The notes: generated from the sequence alone by a model not told the origin. DNA of 26,689 nt from Armatimonadaceae bacterium (GCA_030446525.1 JAUJNC010000049.1:1-26689); one strand, 5' to 3'; counted from the stretch's first letter, positions 7,547 to 16,946 are shown. Numbers and translations: made by a program.

Positions 7547-8467
7547 GTGTTCTTCCATGTGCAGAAATTGATCAACGAGATCGTCCCCGACGACCCCGAT
7601 CCTGCCGCCGCGAATGCGCTCCAGGAGGGCCTGGGCGGCCAGTTCGGCGAGATGCGGACGATGATGCAGTACCTGTTCCAGAGCTTCAACTTCCGCGGCA
7701 AGGCCAAGCCGTACCGCGACCTGATCCAGGGCGTCGGCATCGAGGAGATCAGCCACGTCGAGCTGATCGCAACCACGATCAACCAGCTCCTCGACGGCTC
7801 GCCGCGCTACCGTGGCGACAGCGATGATACGCCGGGCGCGGGCGGGTCCACGCCCCTCGAGATCGCGCTGGGGCGCAGCGGCGCGCGGGGACAGCTCAAC
7901 ATCCACCACTTCCTGGTCGGCGCGCAGGGCGCGATGCCGGTCGATGCCGCGGGCAACCCGTGGCTTGGCTCGTACGTGTACAACAGCGGCAACCTGACGC
8001 TGGACCTTTTGTACAACCTGATGCTGGAGGCAACGGGCCGCCTGCAAAAGTGCCGCCTGTACGAGATGAGCGACAACAAGACCTTCCGGGCGACGGTCTC
8101 CTACCTGATCGCCCGCGACGAGGCCCACGAGCGCGTCTTCGGCAAGGCGCTGGAGTCCCTCGGCGTGAACTGGGGCAAGGTCCTGCCCATCCCCAAGTTC
8201 GACGCCTCGAAGTACCCGGAGGTCAAGAAGCTGATGGATGAGGGGGTCAACACCAAGCAGCACCACTGGCGGCTGGACAGCTCGGAGATGGCGGCGATCT
8301 TCCAGGGCGCCTCGCCTTTCAACGACGGCCTGACCATCCAGACCACGGACACGCCGCCCGACGGCGCCCTGTTCCCCATAGCGCCCGAGCGCCAGGAGGA
8401 GTTCGCACCCGGCCTGACGCCCGAGCTGAAGCAGATGGCCGAGCAGATGGCGAGCATGGCGTCGTAG
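7547..8467 (+). CDS. Manganese (non-haem) catalase
   Basis: This 306-residue dimanganese catalase disproportionates hydrogen peroxide to water and oxygen in the cytoplasm without haem. The four-helix ferritin-like core provides the metal ligands expected from the Lactobacillus enzyme. A glutamate lies in GGQFGEMRTMMQYLFQSF (about residue 36), E-x2-H in GIEEISHVELIATTIN (about 66-69), a glutamate in LDLLYNLMLEATGR and E-x2-H in ARDEAHERVF near residue 188. Typical family text also includes GNPWLGSYV and EMSDNKTFR. The start is GTG at 7547, with AAGGAG 7 bases before it. No frame break is seen, in contrast to the katG gene nearby. It converges on the ferredoxin gene across a strong hairpin. Confidence 0.95.
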   Translation: MFFHVQKLINEIVPDDPDPAAANALQEGLGGQFGEMRTMMQYLFQSFNFRGKAKPYRDLIQGVGIEEISHVELIATTINQLLDGSPRYRGDSDDTPGAGGSTPLEIALGRSGARGQLNIHHFLVGAQGAMPVDAAGNPWLGSYVYNSGNLTLDLLYNLMLEATGRLQKCRLYEMSDNKTFRATVSYLIARDEAHERVFGKALESLGVNWGKVLPIPKFDASKYPEVKKLMDEGVNTKQHHWRLDSSEMAAIFQGASPFNDGLTIQTTDTPPDGALFPIAPERQEEFAPGLTPELKQMAEQMASMAS

Positions 8468-8486
8468 CCGCCCGCTCAGAAGGGAG

Positions 8487-8520
8487 GCCCGGGGCGGGCA
8501 AAAAATGGCCCGCCCCGGGC
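8487..8520. terminator. Bidirectional GC-rich hairpin between Mn-catalase and ferredoxin
   Basis: GCCCGGGGCGGGC (8487-8499) and GCCCGCCCCGGGC (8508-8520) form a perfect 13-bp stem around an 8-base A-rich loop (AAAAAATG), 19 bases after the catalase stop and 36 bases from the ferredoxin stop. There is no T-run on either side, so efficiency as an intrinsic terminator is uncertain. Confidence 0.65.
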
Positions 8521-8555
8521 ACGATGGGCTCGCGTCCGGGCATCAGAGGCATGTG

Positions 8556-8900
8556 TTACCCGCGCGGGGTGGGCAGCCCGCAGGCGATACGGTGGTCGCG
8601 CAGAGCGACGCGCTGGTGCGTGCGGATGACGAGATCGGAGCGCGGGCGCGCGGTACAGAGGAGGATGAAACGATTCTCGTAGTCCTTCTTATAGTAGCGG
8701 AGGGAGGCGGATTGGTCCCACTCACCTTCCCCTTCCACCCGCGCCGCGCAGGTGATGCACCAGCCTTGCAGGCACATCGAGGGTAAGTCCAGGCCCGCCC
8801 GGTAGGCGGCGCTGAGGATGAACTCGTTCTCCGCCACCTCCAGGCGGGCGCGGGTGTCGTCCGGGAGAATCAGTTCGACGTTATGGACGACTTTCTGCAA
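8556..8900 (-). CDS. Plant-type 2Fe-2S ferredoxin
   Basis: This is a protein of about 114 residues with the C-x4-C-x2-C motif (SMCLQGWCITCAARV) and a fourth cysteine about 40 residues later (FILLCTARP), the classic chloroplast-type 2Fe-2S ferredoxin fold. The beta-grasp strand before it (VELILPDDTRARLEVAENEF) fits too. The C-terminal residues (RDHRIACGLPTPRG) extend beyond the usual domain. No ATG or GTG lies in frame between the upstream stop and the domain. The best candidate is TTG at 8900, with no strong ribosome binding site, so translation may be coupled to the Dps-like gene that stops 12 bases upstream. Position next to a ferritin suggests a role as electron donor for iron release, by analogy with bacterioferritin-associated ferredoxin. 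Confidence 0.85.
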   Translation of the reverse strand: MQKVVHNVELILPDDTRARLEVAENEFILSAAYRAGLDLPSMCLQGWCITCAARVEGEGEWDQSASLRYYKKDYENRFILLCTARPRSDLVIRTHQRVALRDHRIACGLPTPRG

Positions 8901-8911
8901 GAGAGACGGGC

Positions 8912-9369
8912 CTACGGGTTGTAAAAACCGGTGTTCTTCGAGTACGGCGCGTCGCCGGGGGTGCCGCGGCGGAAGTGGCCCGACGGTCGGCTGACCTCGT
9001 CGCGCTCCATGCTGAGCAGCTCGATGAACCACGCCTCATGCTCGACTTCTTCCTGGAGGATGCGGGACGCCATATCATAGGTGCGCGGGTCCTTGCCGAA
9101 GGTCAGGTCGCATATCTCGCTCCAGGTGCGGATGGCGCAGCGCTCGGCCTCGAGCAGCACCTCCAGAATGTCGGTGGCCTTGTAGCCTTCGGTCTGGACC
9201 GCTCGACCGTCTCGACGCCCTCCTGGGTCACGCCGGAGTAACCCGGCAGATAGGCGTCCGGACATCCCGCCCGATCGGCGAACTCGCGGATGTCCGAGGG
9301 CAGGCGCCCGCCCAGCTCATAGATCCGGGGCGTGATTAGCTCTCTCTGCTGGAACCAGCGCTGGAGGGA
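8912..9369 (-). pseudogene. Dps-like ferritin (DPSL type), 5'-truncated with one frame change
   Basis: Two frames together encode the C-terminal two thirds of a Dps-like iron-storage and peroxide-detoxifying protein of the kind related to Sulfolobus DPSL. The first frame reads [19 protein letters not shown] then [13 protein letters not shown]. After a shift near 9200 it continues [36 protein letters not shown] and [17 protein letters not shown]. The last carries the E-x2-E-H-E ferroxidase-type ligands, and [14 protein letters not shown] text follows. Helix 1 and the first part of helix 2, which supply the other metal ligands, are missing. An in-frame TAA at 9370-9372 precedes the recognisable part, though ATG codons for a short MTEPPQQPPS peptide lie just beyond it. 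It shares direction with katG and the ferredoxin. Confidence 0.75.
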
Positions 9370-9412
9370 TTACGACGGTGGCTGCTGAGGCGGTTCTGTC
9401 ATCGAACGGCAA

Positions 9413-9469
9413 AGCGGAGCCGGAAAACCCTGGCTCCGCTGTATCGGCTCCGGTCGGCTCTGAGCCGAC
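9413..9469 (-). terminator. Two hairpins downstream of katG
   Basis: GTCGGCTC-T-GAGCCGAC (9453-9469) is a near-perfect palindrome. AGCGGAGCC and GGCTCCGCT (9413-9421 and 9432-9440) form a 9-bp stem with a 10-base loop, followed on the minus strand by TTTGCCGTT. They lie 87-143 bases after the katG stop and are probably its transcript end. The weak T-tract leaves intrinsic termination uncertain. Confidence 0.5.
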
Positions 9470-9555
9470 TCTGGATAGCGTATCCCGAACCTGCTCTGCC
9501 GGTGTGGGCGCAAAGTTCGGGATGACTCATGTGCTGCAGCGTTACGGTAACGAAC

Positions 9556-11809
<2,254 letters not shown>

Positions 11810-12086
11810 GTCGATCTATCTCCTTTCGGGAAGACCCTGAAGATTTTTGACGATGTTCGACAACTCCACCTTCGTCTTCGCGCGAAAAGAAGACGAGAGG
11901 ATTGGCCTGAATCGTGAGGTAGAAGGTCCTCTGTTCCAACTGCCTAACTTTGTATTATGCCGCATCGGCGCGGCGGGGGAATGGTCCCCACGGGCATGTT
12001 CTCGCACGGATCCTCTTCCTGCGGGAACCGGCTGCCAGCCAGCCGCAATGTGTCAGGATGTCCTCTATGACCGCGGCGGCGAACTG
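11810..12086. other. Leader region between katG and the small upstream frame
   Basis: No convincing gene is seen. The minus strand carries a perfect 7-bp inverted repeat, CGTCTTC and GAAGACG (11873-11879 and 11889-11895), about 65 bases upstream of the katG start. A CATAAT -10-like hexamer lies at 11954-11959 without a good -35. The 63-codon minus frame ending at 11816 lacks a ribosome binding site and a recognisable domain. Confidence 0.35.
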
Positions 12087-12359
12087 TCATGGAATGCCGA
12101 CAGTCAAGCCTAACCGGACGATCGGCCGGCGGGGCCCTGACATCAGGTTAGCGTGTACCTCAGGTTGACACACAGGCAGGGCAATCCGGGAGTGCCTACG
12201 GCACGTTCGCGCTAAGCGTACGATATTTTCCGTTTCGTGAGCGGACCCAAAGTTTGCTCGACCTCGACCCCGCGCATCCGGAGCCTGCTCGATCCCCACG
12301 CGCTTGGTGAGGTCGGCTCGCCCGACAATGGCGTCGCCGGCGTGCTTCTTGTCTGCCAT
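12087..12359 (-). CDS. Small hypothetical frame downstream of the candidate PerR box
   Basis: This is a possible 90-residue protein starting MADKKHAGDAIVGRADLTKR. The ATG at 12359 has AAGGAG about 9 bases upstream and lies about 60 bases after the PerR-type palindrome, so a transcript from that promoter would meet it first. The first 28 residues look like normal coding sequence. The rest is arginine- and cysteine-rich and less convincing, and the plus-1 frame from about residue 28 also reads well for 20 codons, so a frame break here is likely. I do not recognise the family. It could be the damaged start of another oxidative-stress gene. Confidence 0.35.
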   Translation of the reverse strand: MADKKHAGDAIVGRADLTKRVGIEQAPDARGRGRANFGSAHETENIVRLARTCRRHSRIALPVCQPEVHANLMSGPRRPIVRLGLTVGIP

Positions 12360-12419
12360 GCTTCCTGCTCCTTCTGCGTCGTCGGTCACTGCCCTGCTCG
12401 GCACGACGCATGGGTTAGA

Positions 12420-12440
12420 TAATAGGAACCGTTCCTATTA
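12420..12440. promoter_or_regulatory. PerR/Fur-type operator upstream of katG
   Basis: TAATAGGAA-CCG-TTCCTATTA is a perfect 9-bp inverted repeat with a 3-base centre. It begins 7 bases downstream of the -10 of the presumed katG-side promoter, so a bound repressor would cover the transcription start. It shares the AGGA-N5-TCCT core with the palindrome at the perR promoter. Confidence 0.7.
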
Positions 12441-12447
12441 AGTCCAG

Positions 12448-12475
12448 AGTTTACTACAAGGGATACAAAAAGCAA
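12448..12475 (-). promoter_or_regulatory. Candidate promoter of the katG transcription unit
   Basis: On the minus strand TTGCTT and TAAACT are separated by 16 bases, directly ahead of the palindrome at 12420-12440. Match to consensus is moderate; position relative to the operator is the main support. Confidence 0.45.
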
Positions 12476-12510
12476 GAGCCATGCGGGGACTTCGTGAAGT
12501 ATTTCCCCGC
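12467..12510 (-). terminator. Hairpin downstream of perR
   Basis: On the minus strand GCGGGG and CCCCGC (12483-12488 and 12505-12510) enclose a second stem, ACTTC and GAAGT. A TTTTT run follows 11 bases later. It lies 47 bases after the perR stop. The T-run overlaps the -35 of the next promoter, so termination of perR and initiation toward katG are closely packed. Confidence 0.45.
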
Positions 12511-12556
12511 CGCCCTCGCCGGCGAAATTAGCGGCTCCCAACACCGCGGGCGTCGG

Positions 12557-12943
12557 CTAAGCCTTGCTCGGGCGGCAGGCAGGGCAAAGGCCGTACCAAC
12601 CGAGTTGAAGATGGGAAATAACGTAGCCGGTCTGTTGTTCGACCTCGGGGCGTGCGTCTGGCGCGACAAGGTTTATAGGCGCATCGGCTATCCGCCCGCA
12701 AGCGGTGCAGACGGCGTGATGATGCGGCCCCGGACTGCCGTCATAGCGGCTGGGCCCGTTGCCGGATGTGAGGACACTGACCTTCCCCTCTTCCGCCAAG
12801 GTGTGCAGGATCCGGTAGACGGTGCCCAGACTGATGCGCGGCAGTTCTTTACGGGCCTCATTAAAGACCCAATCGGCGGTGGGGTGCTGGTCCGTCGCCT
12901 GCAAGACGCGCAGGACCGTTTCTCGCTGTTTGGTCTGACGCAT
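12557..12943 (-). CDS. perR: Fur-family peroxide-responsive repressor (PerR-like)
   Basis: This 128-residue protein has the Fur-family layout. A winged helix occupies residues 1-65 (MRQTKQRETVLRVLQ, HPTADWVFNEARKELPRISL and GTVYRILHTLAEEG with recognition helix residues S-x-GTVYR). A C-terminal dimer and metal domain follows. SRYDGSPGPHHHAVCTACG holds the regulatory histidines and the first structural C-x2-C, and YGLCPACRP the second C-x2-C zinc pair. The genomic place, directly upstream of katG, favours PerR over iron-sensing Fur. This arrangement is known for FurA-KatG in mycobacteria and PerR elsewhere. The ATG at 12943 follows a strong promoter with a palindrome over its transcription start, implying autorepression. 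No frame break is seen. Confidence 0.88.
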   Translation of the reverse strand: MRQTKQRETVLRVLQATDQHPTADWVFNEARKELPRISLGTVYRILHTLAEEGKVSVLTSGNGPSRYDGSPGPHHHAVCTACGRIADAPINLVAPDARPEVEQQTGYVISHLQLGWYGLCPACRPSKA

Positions 12944-12971
12944 GAATCGTGCTGCTTTCTTTCGCGTCTAT

Positions 12972-12992
12972 TATCAGGATCAGCTCCTATCT
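12972..12992. promoter_or_regulatory. PerR/Fur-type operator at the perR promoter
   Basis: TATC-AGGA-N5-TCCT-ATCT is an imperfect 21-bp palindrome with the same AGGA-N5-TCCT core and half-site spacing as the site at 12420-12440. It begins 3 bases downstream of the perR -10 hexamer and covers the expected transcription start. Confidence 0.6.
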
Positions 12993-12995
12993 CTC

Positions 12996-13024
12996 AATGT
13001 ATTTGGTTCCCCGCCGAATGTCAA
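12996..13024 (-). promoter_or_regulatory. Promoter of perR
   Basis: On the minus strand a perfect TTGACA (13019-13024) and TACATT (12996-13001) are separated by 17 bases, 52 bases ahead of the perR ATG. Confidence 0.75.
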
Positions 13025-13078
13025 GGATCCACCATTTTATCACCGAGTGCCCGTCGCCGCTGCGGGTGCTTGGCGTGC

Positions 13079-13951
13079 CTAAACAGGCGGGGGAGCGACC
13101 GGCGGATGCCCCGCCTGCTGCGCACCGAACACCTTGCCGTCGCCCCCAATGTCCGGCTGTCTTTGGAGCGCCGCCTCAAAGCGCTCCAGATCGGCCCTGA
13201 GCGCGGCCACCCGGCGGAGGAGGTCGGCGTGGGAAGAATGGGCCTGCCCTGCCTCCTGCTGCTCGGCCCTGACCGACTCCAGGTTGTTCAGCACGACGGC
13301 GATAAACAGGTTGACGACGACGAAGACGCCGATGATCACGAAGCTGGCAAAGTACACCCAGGCCCACGGGTACACGGGGAGGAGGGCCTGCTGCATCTCC
13401 ACCCAGCCTTCCAGAGTCAGTAGCTGAAACACGCTCAGCAAGGCGCTCTTCAGCGTGCCCCAGCGCTCCGGGTCGTGCACCGAGAACAGGTAGTAGCCGA
13501 AGATCGCGTACACGTACAGCAGGACGCCGAGCAAAAGCGCCACATGGCCCATCGAGGGGATCGAGCGCAGCATCGTGTTCACGATAAGGCGCAGATCCGG
13601 CGACACGGAAACCAGGCGCATCACCCGCATGAGCCGGGCGAGCCGGGATACGGCCGCGAACGGCCCGGCAACGGGAAGCAGGGAGACGGCCACGACCGCG
13701 AAGTCGAACACGTTCCAGCCGTCGCGAAAGAAAAGAAGCAGGTTCGGCCAGTAGGCGAACAGACGCACGACTATTTCCGCGACGAAAATAACCTGAACTA
13801 CCATGTTCAAAACCGCGAACAGGGGACCATACGCGGCCATCAGCGGTCTCGATGTTTCCAGGCCCATGATCACCGCATTGAAGACGATGACGCCCATGAT
13901 AAAGAACTGTAAGCGCCGATCCTCGGCAAGCTTTCGACACCATTCCGACAT
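13079..13951 (-). CDS. NaChBac-type voltage-gated cation channel
   Basis: This protein of about 290 residues has one six-helix voltage-gated channel domain; four copies would assemble. S1-S3 are at about residues 14-95. S4 follows with arginines every third position (SRLARLMRVMRL), then the S4-S5 linker and S5 (SMGHVALLLGVLLYVYAIFG). The pore loop and selectivity filter are LLTLEGWVEM near residue 180, and S6 is YFASFVIIGVFVVVNLFIAV. A cytoplasmic coiled coil (ADLLRRVAALRADLERF) follows, as in bacterial sodium channels. The filter reads TLEGW rather than the usual TLESW, which may alter selectivity. The ATG at 13951 is preferred over 13963 because GGAGA lies 6 bases upstream. It follows the VanX-like gene by 24 bases and probably ends the egt operon. 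Confidence 0.9.
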   Translation of the reverse strand: MSEWCRKLAEDRRLQFFIMGVIVFNAVIMGLETSRPLMAAYGPLFAVLNMVVQVIFVAEIVVRLFAYWPNLLLFFRDGWNVFDFAVVAVSLLPVAGPFAAVSRLARLMRVMRLVSVSPDLRLIVNTMLRSIPSMGHVALLLGVLLYVYAIFGYYLFSVHDPERWGTLKSALLSVFQLLTLEGWVEMQQALLPVYPWAWVYFASFVIIGVFVVVNLFIAVVLNNLESVRAEQQEAGQAHSSHADLLRRVAALRADLERFEAALQRQPDIGGDGKVFGAQQAGHPPVAPPPV

Positions 13952-13975
13952 GGTTATCTCCATCTATGCGACGGT

Positions 13976-14698
13976 TTAGGTCTTCGCAGACTCGCTCGGA
14001 ATTATCTCCAGGGGGGCGTCAACTAAATCCTCCGGTGCGGGGGTCCAGTCCGGGGGCAGGATCGCGCCGTAGAGGGCGCAGGGATGTCCCCCGCGGTAGG
14101 CCCAGCCCTGATCGCCGTAGCTCCAGTGCCAGTACTCGCTGGGGTAATTCGTCAGGCCCGCCGCACAAAGCGCCTCCGCCAGGATCCGCCGCGTTCGGCG
14201 CGCCGCCTCCGACAGATCCGGCGCGTCGAACGGGTAGCTGTGCGGGTCGAACGGGTCATACGGGCTGCAGTGATCGAGGACGGCGCCGGCCTCGTCGGCG
14301 AGCATCAGATCGACGGCGCCCCCGGTGGTGTGGGGCGGCGGAACACGCCGGTCCGGCGGGGCGCTGAAGCGGTTGACGACGCGCCGCAGCGTCACGTCCG
14401 ACCAGTCCGGGTGCCGCGCTTTGAACCAGTCCCAGGTCGCCAGGTACATGCGGCGCTGGATGTGCGGTGCGCGCCACCCCTCGATGACCGCCAGCCGGCG
14501 CCCGTCCGGCAGGAGGCGGCTGGCCCGGCACAGCCGCTCGGCGACCGACCGGCGCAGCAGGGTTTCGCGCCGGTAGCGGTACCGGGGCCGGTCGAGCAGC
14601 AGATCCGGGCAGAGCGCGAGGAAGTCGACAAGCGCCTCGCCGCACTCCCGGATCGCGATGCGGCGCAGCTCGCGGACCGGTTCGGCGGGCGACGTCAA
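13976..14698 (-). CDS. VanX-type D-alanyl-D-alanine dipeptidase (M15D)
   Basis: This 240-residue zinc dipeptidase of the VanX family hydrolyses D-Ala-D-Ala or related dipeptides from cell-wall turnover. The zinc-binding sequence PPPHTTGGAVDL supplies His and Asp (the SxHxxGxAxD pattern, with P for S). EYWHWSYGD supplies the catalytic Glu and the third ligand His. The arginine in IEGWRAPHIQ matches the family's substrate-stabilising segment. No signal peptide is visible, so it probably acts in the cytoplasm. The apparent start is TTG at 14698, overlapping the stop of the transporter gene (TTGA), which implies coupled translation. In this context it is more likely a wall-recycling or dipeptide-salvage enzyme than a resistance gene; no vanHA genes are present. 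Confidence 0.85.
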   Translation of the reverse strand: MTSPAEPVRELRRIAIRECGEALVDFLALCPDLLLDRPRYRYRRETLLRRSVAERLCRASRLLPDGRRLAVIEGWRAPHIQRRMYLATWDWFKARHPDWSDVTLRRVVNRFSAPPDRRVPPPHTTGGAVDLMLADEAGAVLDHCSPYDPFDPHSYPFDAPDLSEAARRTRRILAEALCAAGLTNYPSEYWHWSYGDQGWAYRGGHPCALYGAILPPDWTPAPEDLVDAPLEIIPSESAKT

Positions 14699-16215
14699 CC
14701 CCGCGCCGCCCGCAGGCGCAGGCCGCGGGGGATCAGCAGGCGGTCCAGGAAGTCGAAGAAGAACTGGACGGCGAGCGCGAGGACGGCCGCCGGGATCGCG
14801 CCCTGCAGGATCGTGGCGTTGTCGTTCAGGTTTAATCCGCTCTGGATGGGTTCGCCGTACCCGCCGCCCCCGATCAGCCCGGCCAGGGTCGCCGTGCCGA
14901 CGTTGATGATGGCGCTGGTCTTGATCCCGGCCAGGATCGTGGGCGAGGCCGGCAGGAACACCTTCCGCAGCTGCGCGAACGGCTCCAGCCCCAGGGCGGC
15001 CGCCGATTCGCGCAGCGGCGGCGGGATGTCCTGCAAGCCGACCGCCGTGTTGCGGATGATGGGCAGCAGGCTGTACAAAAACAGCGCGACGATGGCGTTG
15101 CGCGCGCCGATCCCCAGAACGGGGATCAGCAGGGCGAGCAGGGCGAGCGACGGGATGGTCTGGATGACGCCGGCCGTGCCGATGATCAGCTGGCTCCCGA
15201 ACCCGGGCCGGCTGGCGACTATCCCCAGCGGCACGCCCACGGCGATGGCGGCGAGCAGGGAGACAAGGACCAGGGTCAGGTGCTCGCCGGTCAGCCGCGC
15301 GATCCTCGCGGCCAGCCCTTCGCTTCGCTCGCCCGCCGTCGCGCGCGCCGCCTCCCCGAAGTAGCCGGCCGCCGCGAGGGCATAGTCCGTGGTCTTTTCG
15401 GCCTCCGCGTTGAGCCGGGTCATCCGGTCTTCATCGATGGTGCCCTCCAGCGTACGGATGGCGGCGATGGCACGCGGGTCGGTGTCCAGCCGGTACAGGA
15501 AGACCGCCTTGTATTGCGGGAAAAAATTCAGGTCGTCTTCCAGGACGATCAGATCGTTCTCGACGATCTTGGCGTCGGTCGAGTACGCGTCCTTCAGATC
15601 GATATCGTTGCTCGCCAGCGCACCGTACCCCAGCCCGTGCTCCGTGCCGCGGACGTTGCGCAGGCGGAAGCCGTAGCGTGCGCTGAGCGGCTGCCACCCG
15701 TCCTGTCGGCCCAGGAACTCCGGCGTCGGGCCGGCGCGCAGGCCGGGGTGGGCGCCCAGATCGCTGATCCGCCGTATGCCGAGCGCCTCGGCCCGGTCGC
15801 GCCGCATCACCAGGGAGTACGTGTTGTTGAAACCGAGCTCTCCGGTCATGCCGATGCCGCTCTTGGCCAGGGCTTCCCGCATCTTTTCCGGCGTCACCTT
15901 CCCCTTGACCTTGAGGATCTCCTCGCTGATCGTGCCCGTGTATTCGGGGTAGATCGAGATCGCGCCGCTCTTCAACGCCTGCCACAGGATGATCGTGCCG
16001 CCCATACCTTGCTTATGTTCCGCGCGCACGCCCGCGTCCTGGAGCAGCTTCTTGGCGATCTCCCCCAGCACGTAGGATTCGGTGAACTTTTTCGACCCGA
16101 TGACCACCTCCTGGGCGCGGGCCGGGGGGACGGCGGCGAGGAGGAAGAGAAGCAGGGCGAGAAAACCCGCTCCCCCTTGCTTCCGGGGGAGGGGGGCGGG
16201 GGGGGTGGGTCTCAT
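14695..16215 (-). CDS. Fused substrate-binding/permease protein of an EgtU/OpuC-type ABC importer
   Basis: This is a 506-residue protein. Residues 1-34 are a signal peptide with cleavage after PPARA. The binding domain follows (about 35-300) with VIGSKKFTESYVLGEI, GGTIILWQALKSGAISIYPE, YTGTISEEIL and ASNDIDLKDAYSTD, typical of OsmF/OpuCC proteins that bind betaines in an aromatic cage. The permease domain (about 315-500) has LVLVSLLAAIAVGVPLGIVA, TIPSLALLALLIPVLGIG, an EAA-type loop (LRESAAALGLEPFAQLRKVF) and GTATLAGLIGGGGYG. Start ATG 16215 overlaps the ATPase stop as ATGA. Position after egtD and egtB points to ergothioneine, an EgtU-like role, with glycine betaine or choline as the alternative. 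The binding domain precedes the permease, opposite to pneumococcal EgtU as I recall it. Confidence 0.88.
   Translation of the reverse strand: MRPTPPAPLPRKQGGAGFLALLLFLLAAVPPARAQEVVIGSKKFTESYVLGEIAKKLLQDAGVRAEHKQGMGGTIILWQALKSGAISIYPEYTGTISEEILKVKGKVTPEKMREALAKSGIGMTGELGFNNTYSLVMRRDRAEALGIRRISDLGAHPGLRAGPTPEFLGRQDGWQPLSARYGFRLRNVRGTEHGLGYGALASNDIDLKDAYSTDAKIVENDLIVLEDDLNFFPQYKAVFLYRLDTDPRAIAAIRTLEGTIDEDRMTRLNAEAEKTTDYALAAAGYFGEAARATAGERSEGLAARIARLTGEHLTLVLVSLLAAIAVGVPLGIVASRPGFGSQLIIGTAGVIQTIPSLALLALLIPVLGIGARNAIVALFLYSLLPIIRNTAVGLQDIPPPLRESAAALGLEPFAQLRKVFLPASPTILAGIKTSAIINVGTATLAGLIGGGGYGEPIQSGLNLNDNATILQGAIPAAVLALAVQFFFDFLDRLLIPRGLRLRAARG
16170..16191. repeat. Palindromic repeat within the transporter signal-peptide coding region
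   Basis: CTCCCCC and GGGGGAG form a perfect 7-bp stem with an 8-base loop inside a C-run/G-run stretch spanning about 16166-16209. It encodes the unusual PTPPAPLPRKQGGAG of the signal peptide n-region. The style resembles the 131-bp element in egtB, suggesting a partial relative. Confidence 0.4.
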
Positions 16216-16946
16216 AGCTGCACCAGGCTCCTTTGCGCCGTCATGAATTCGGAGACGAACGGGCTGGCGGGGCGCTCGCGCAGGTCGTCCAGCGTCCCCT
16301 GCTGCACGATCCGGCCGTCGCTGAGGAGCACGATCCGGTCGCCCAGGTAGCCGGCCTCGCCCATGTCGTGGGTGACCAGCACGACCGTCTGGCGGAGGCG
16401 CCCGAAGATCTCCTTCAGGTCGGTCTGCAGGCGGGCGCGCACCATCGGGTCCAGCGCCCCGAGCGGCTCGTCCAGCAGCAGCACGTCCGGGTCCAGCACG
16501 AGGGCGCGCATCAGGCTGACGCGCTGCCGCTGCCCGCCGGACAGCTCGACCGGGTAACGCCCCAGCCCGCCGGCGGGAAAGCTGGTCAGGTCGCAAAGCT
16601 CCTCGATCCTCCCCTTCACCGCGTCGGGCGGGCGCCCCAGGTGCCGGACCATGAGGGCGACGTTCTCTCCGGCGGTCAGGTGGGGGAACAGGCCGCCGTC
16701 CTGGATCACGTAGCCCATGCGGCGGCGCAGCGGGAGGGCGTCGGCGGGCCCGACCGGCTTCCCCTCGAACGTGACCTGGCCCGACGTCGGCGCGATCAGG
16801 CCGATGATCAGCCGCAGGAGGGTCGACTTGCCGCACCCGCTGGGGCCGATAAGGGCGGTGGTCTTGCCGGCGTCGATGCGTAGATCGGTCGGGTGGAGCG
16901 CGACCACGTCGCCGTACCGCTTGCTGACCCCGTGCAGCTCGATCAT
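16212..16946 (-). CDS. ATPase of an EgtV/OpuCA-type ABC importer
   Basis: This 244-residue ATP-binding subunit would energise the permease fusion encoded next. Walker A is IGPSGCGKST near residue 35, the Q-loop is MGYVIQDGGLFPH, the signature is LSGGQRQRVSLMRAL, Walker B is DVLLLDEPLGALD and the H-loop is VLVTHDMGEA. The 'IQDGGLFPHLTAGENV' text is typical of the betaine/ergothioneine subfamily. The protein lacks the C-terminal CBS pair present in many OpuCA and S. pneumoniae-type proteins and ends soon after the D-loop and switch regions. Start ATG 16946 overlaps the egtB stop as ATGA, and its own stop overlaps the next start in the same way, so egtB, this gene and the fusion are translationally coupled. 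Confidence 0.92.
   Translation of the reverse strand: MIELHGVSKRYGDVVALHPTDLRIDAGKTTALIGPSGCGKSTLLRLIIGLIAPTSGQVTFEGKPVGPADALPLRRRMGYVIQDGGLFPHLTAGENVALMVRHLGRPPDAVKGRIEELCDLTSFPAGGLGRYPVELSGGQRQRVSLMRALVLDPDVLLLDEPLGALDPMVRARLQTDLKEIFGRLRQTVVLVTHDMGEAGYLGDRIVLLSDGRIVQQGTLDDLRERPASPFVSEFMTAQRSLVQL

Noticed and set aside
13976..14698. Vancomycin resistance cassette
   Set aside because: Only a VanX-type peptidase is present; no VanH, VanA-type ligase or VanRS genes accompany it, so wall turnover or dipeptide salvage is more likely.
14695..16836. The 713-codon frame as one protein
   Set aside because: The first 200 codons are an out-of-frame reading of the ATPase gene. The real transporter starts at ATG 16215, overlapping the ATPase stop and followed by a signal peptide.
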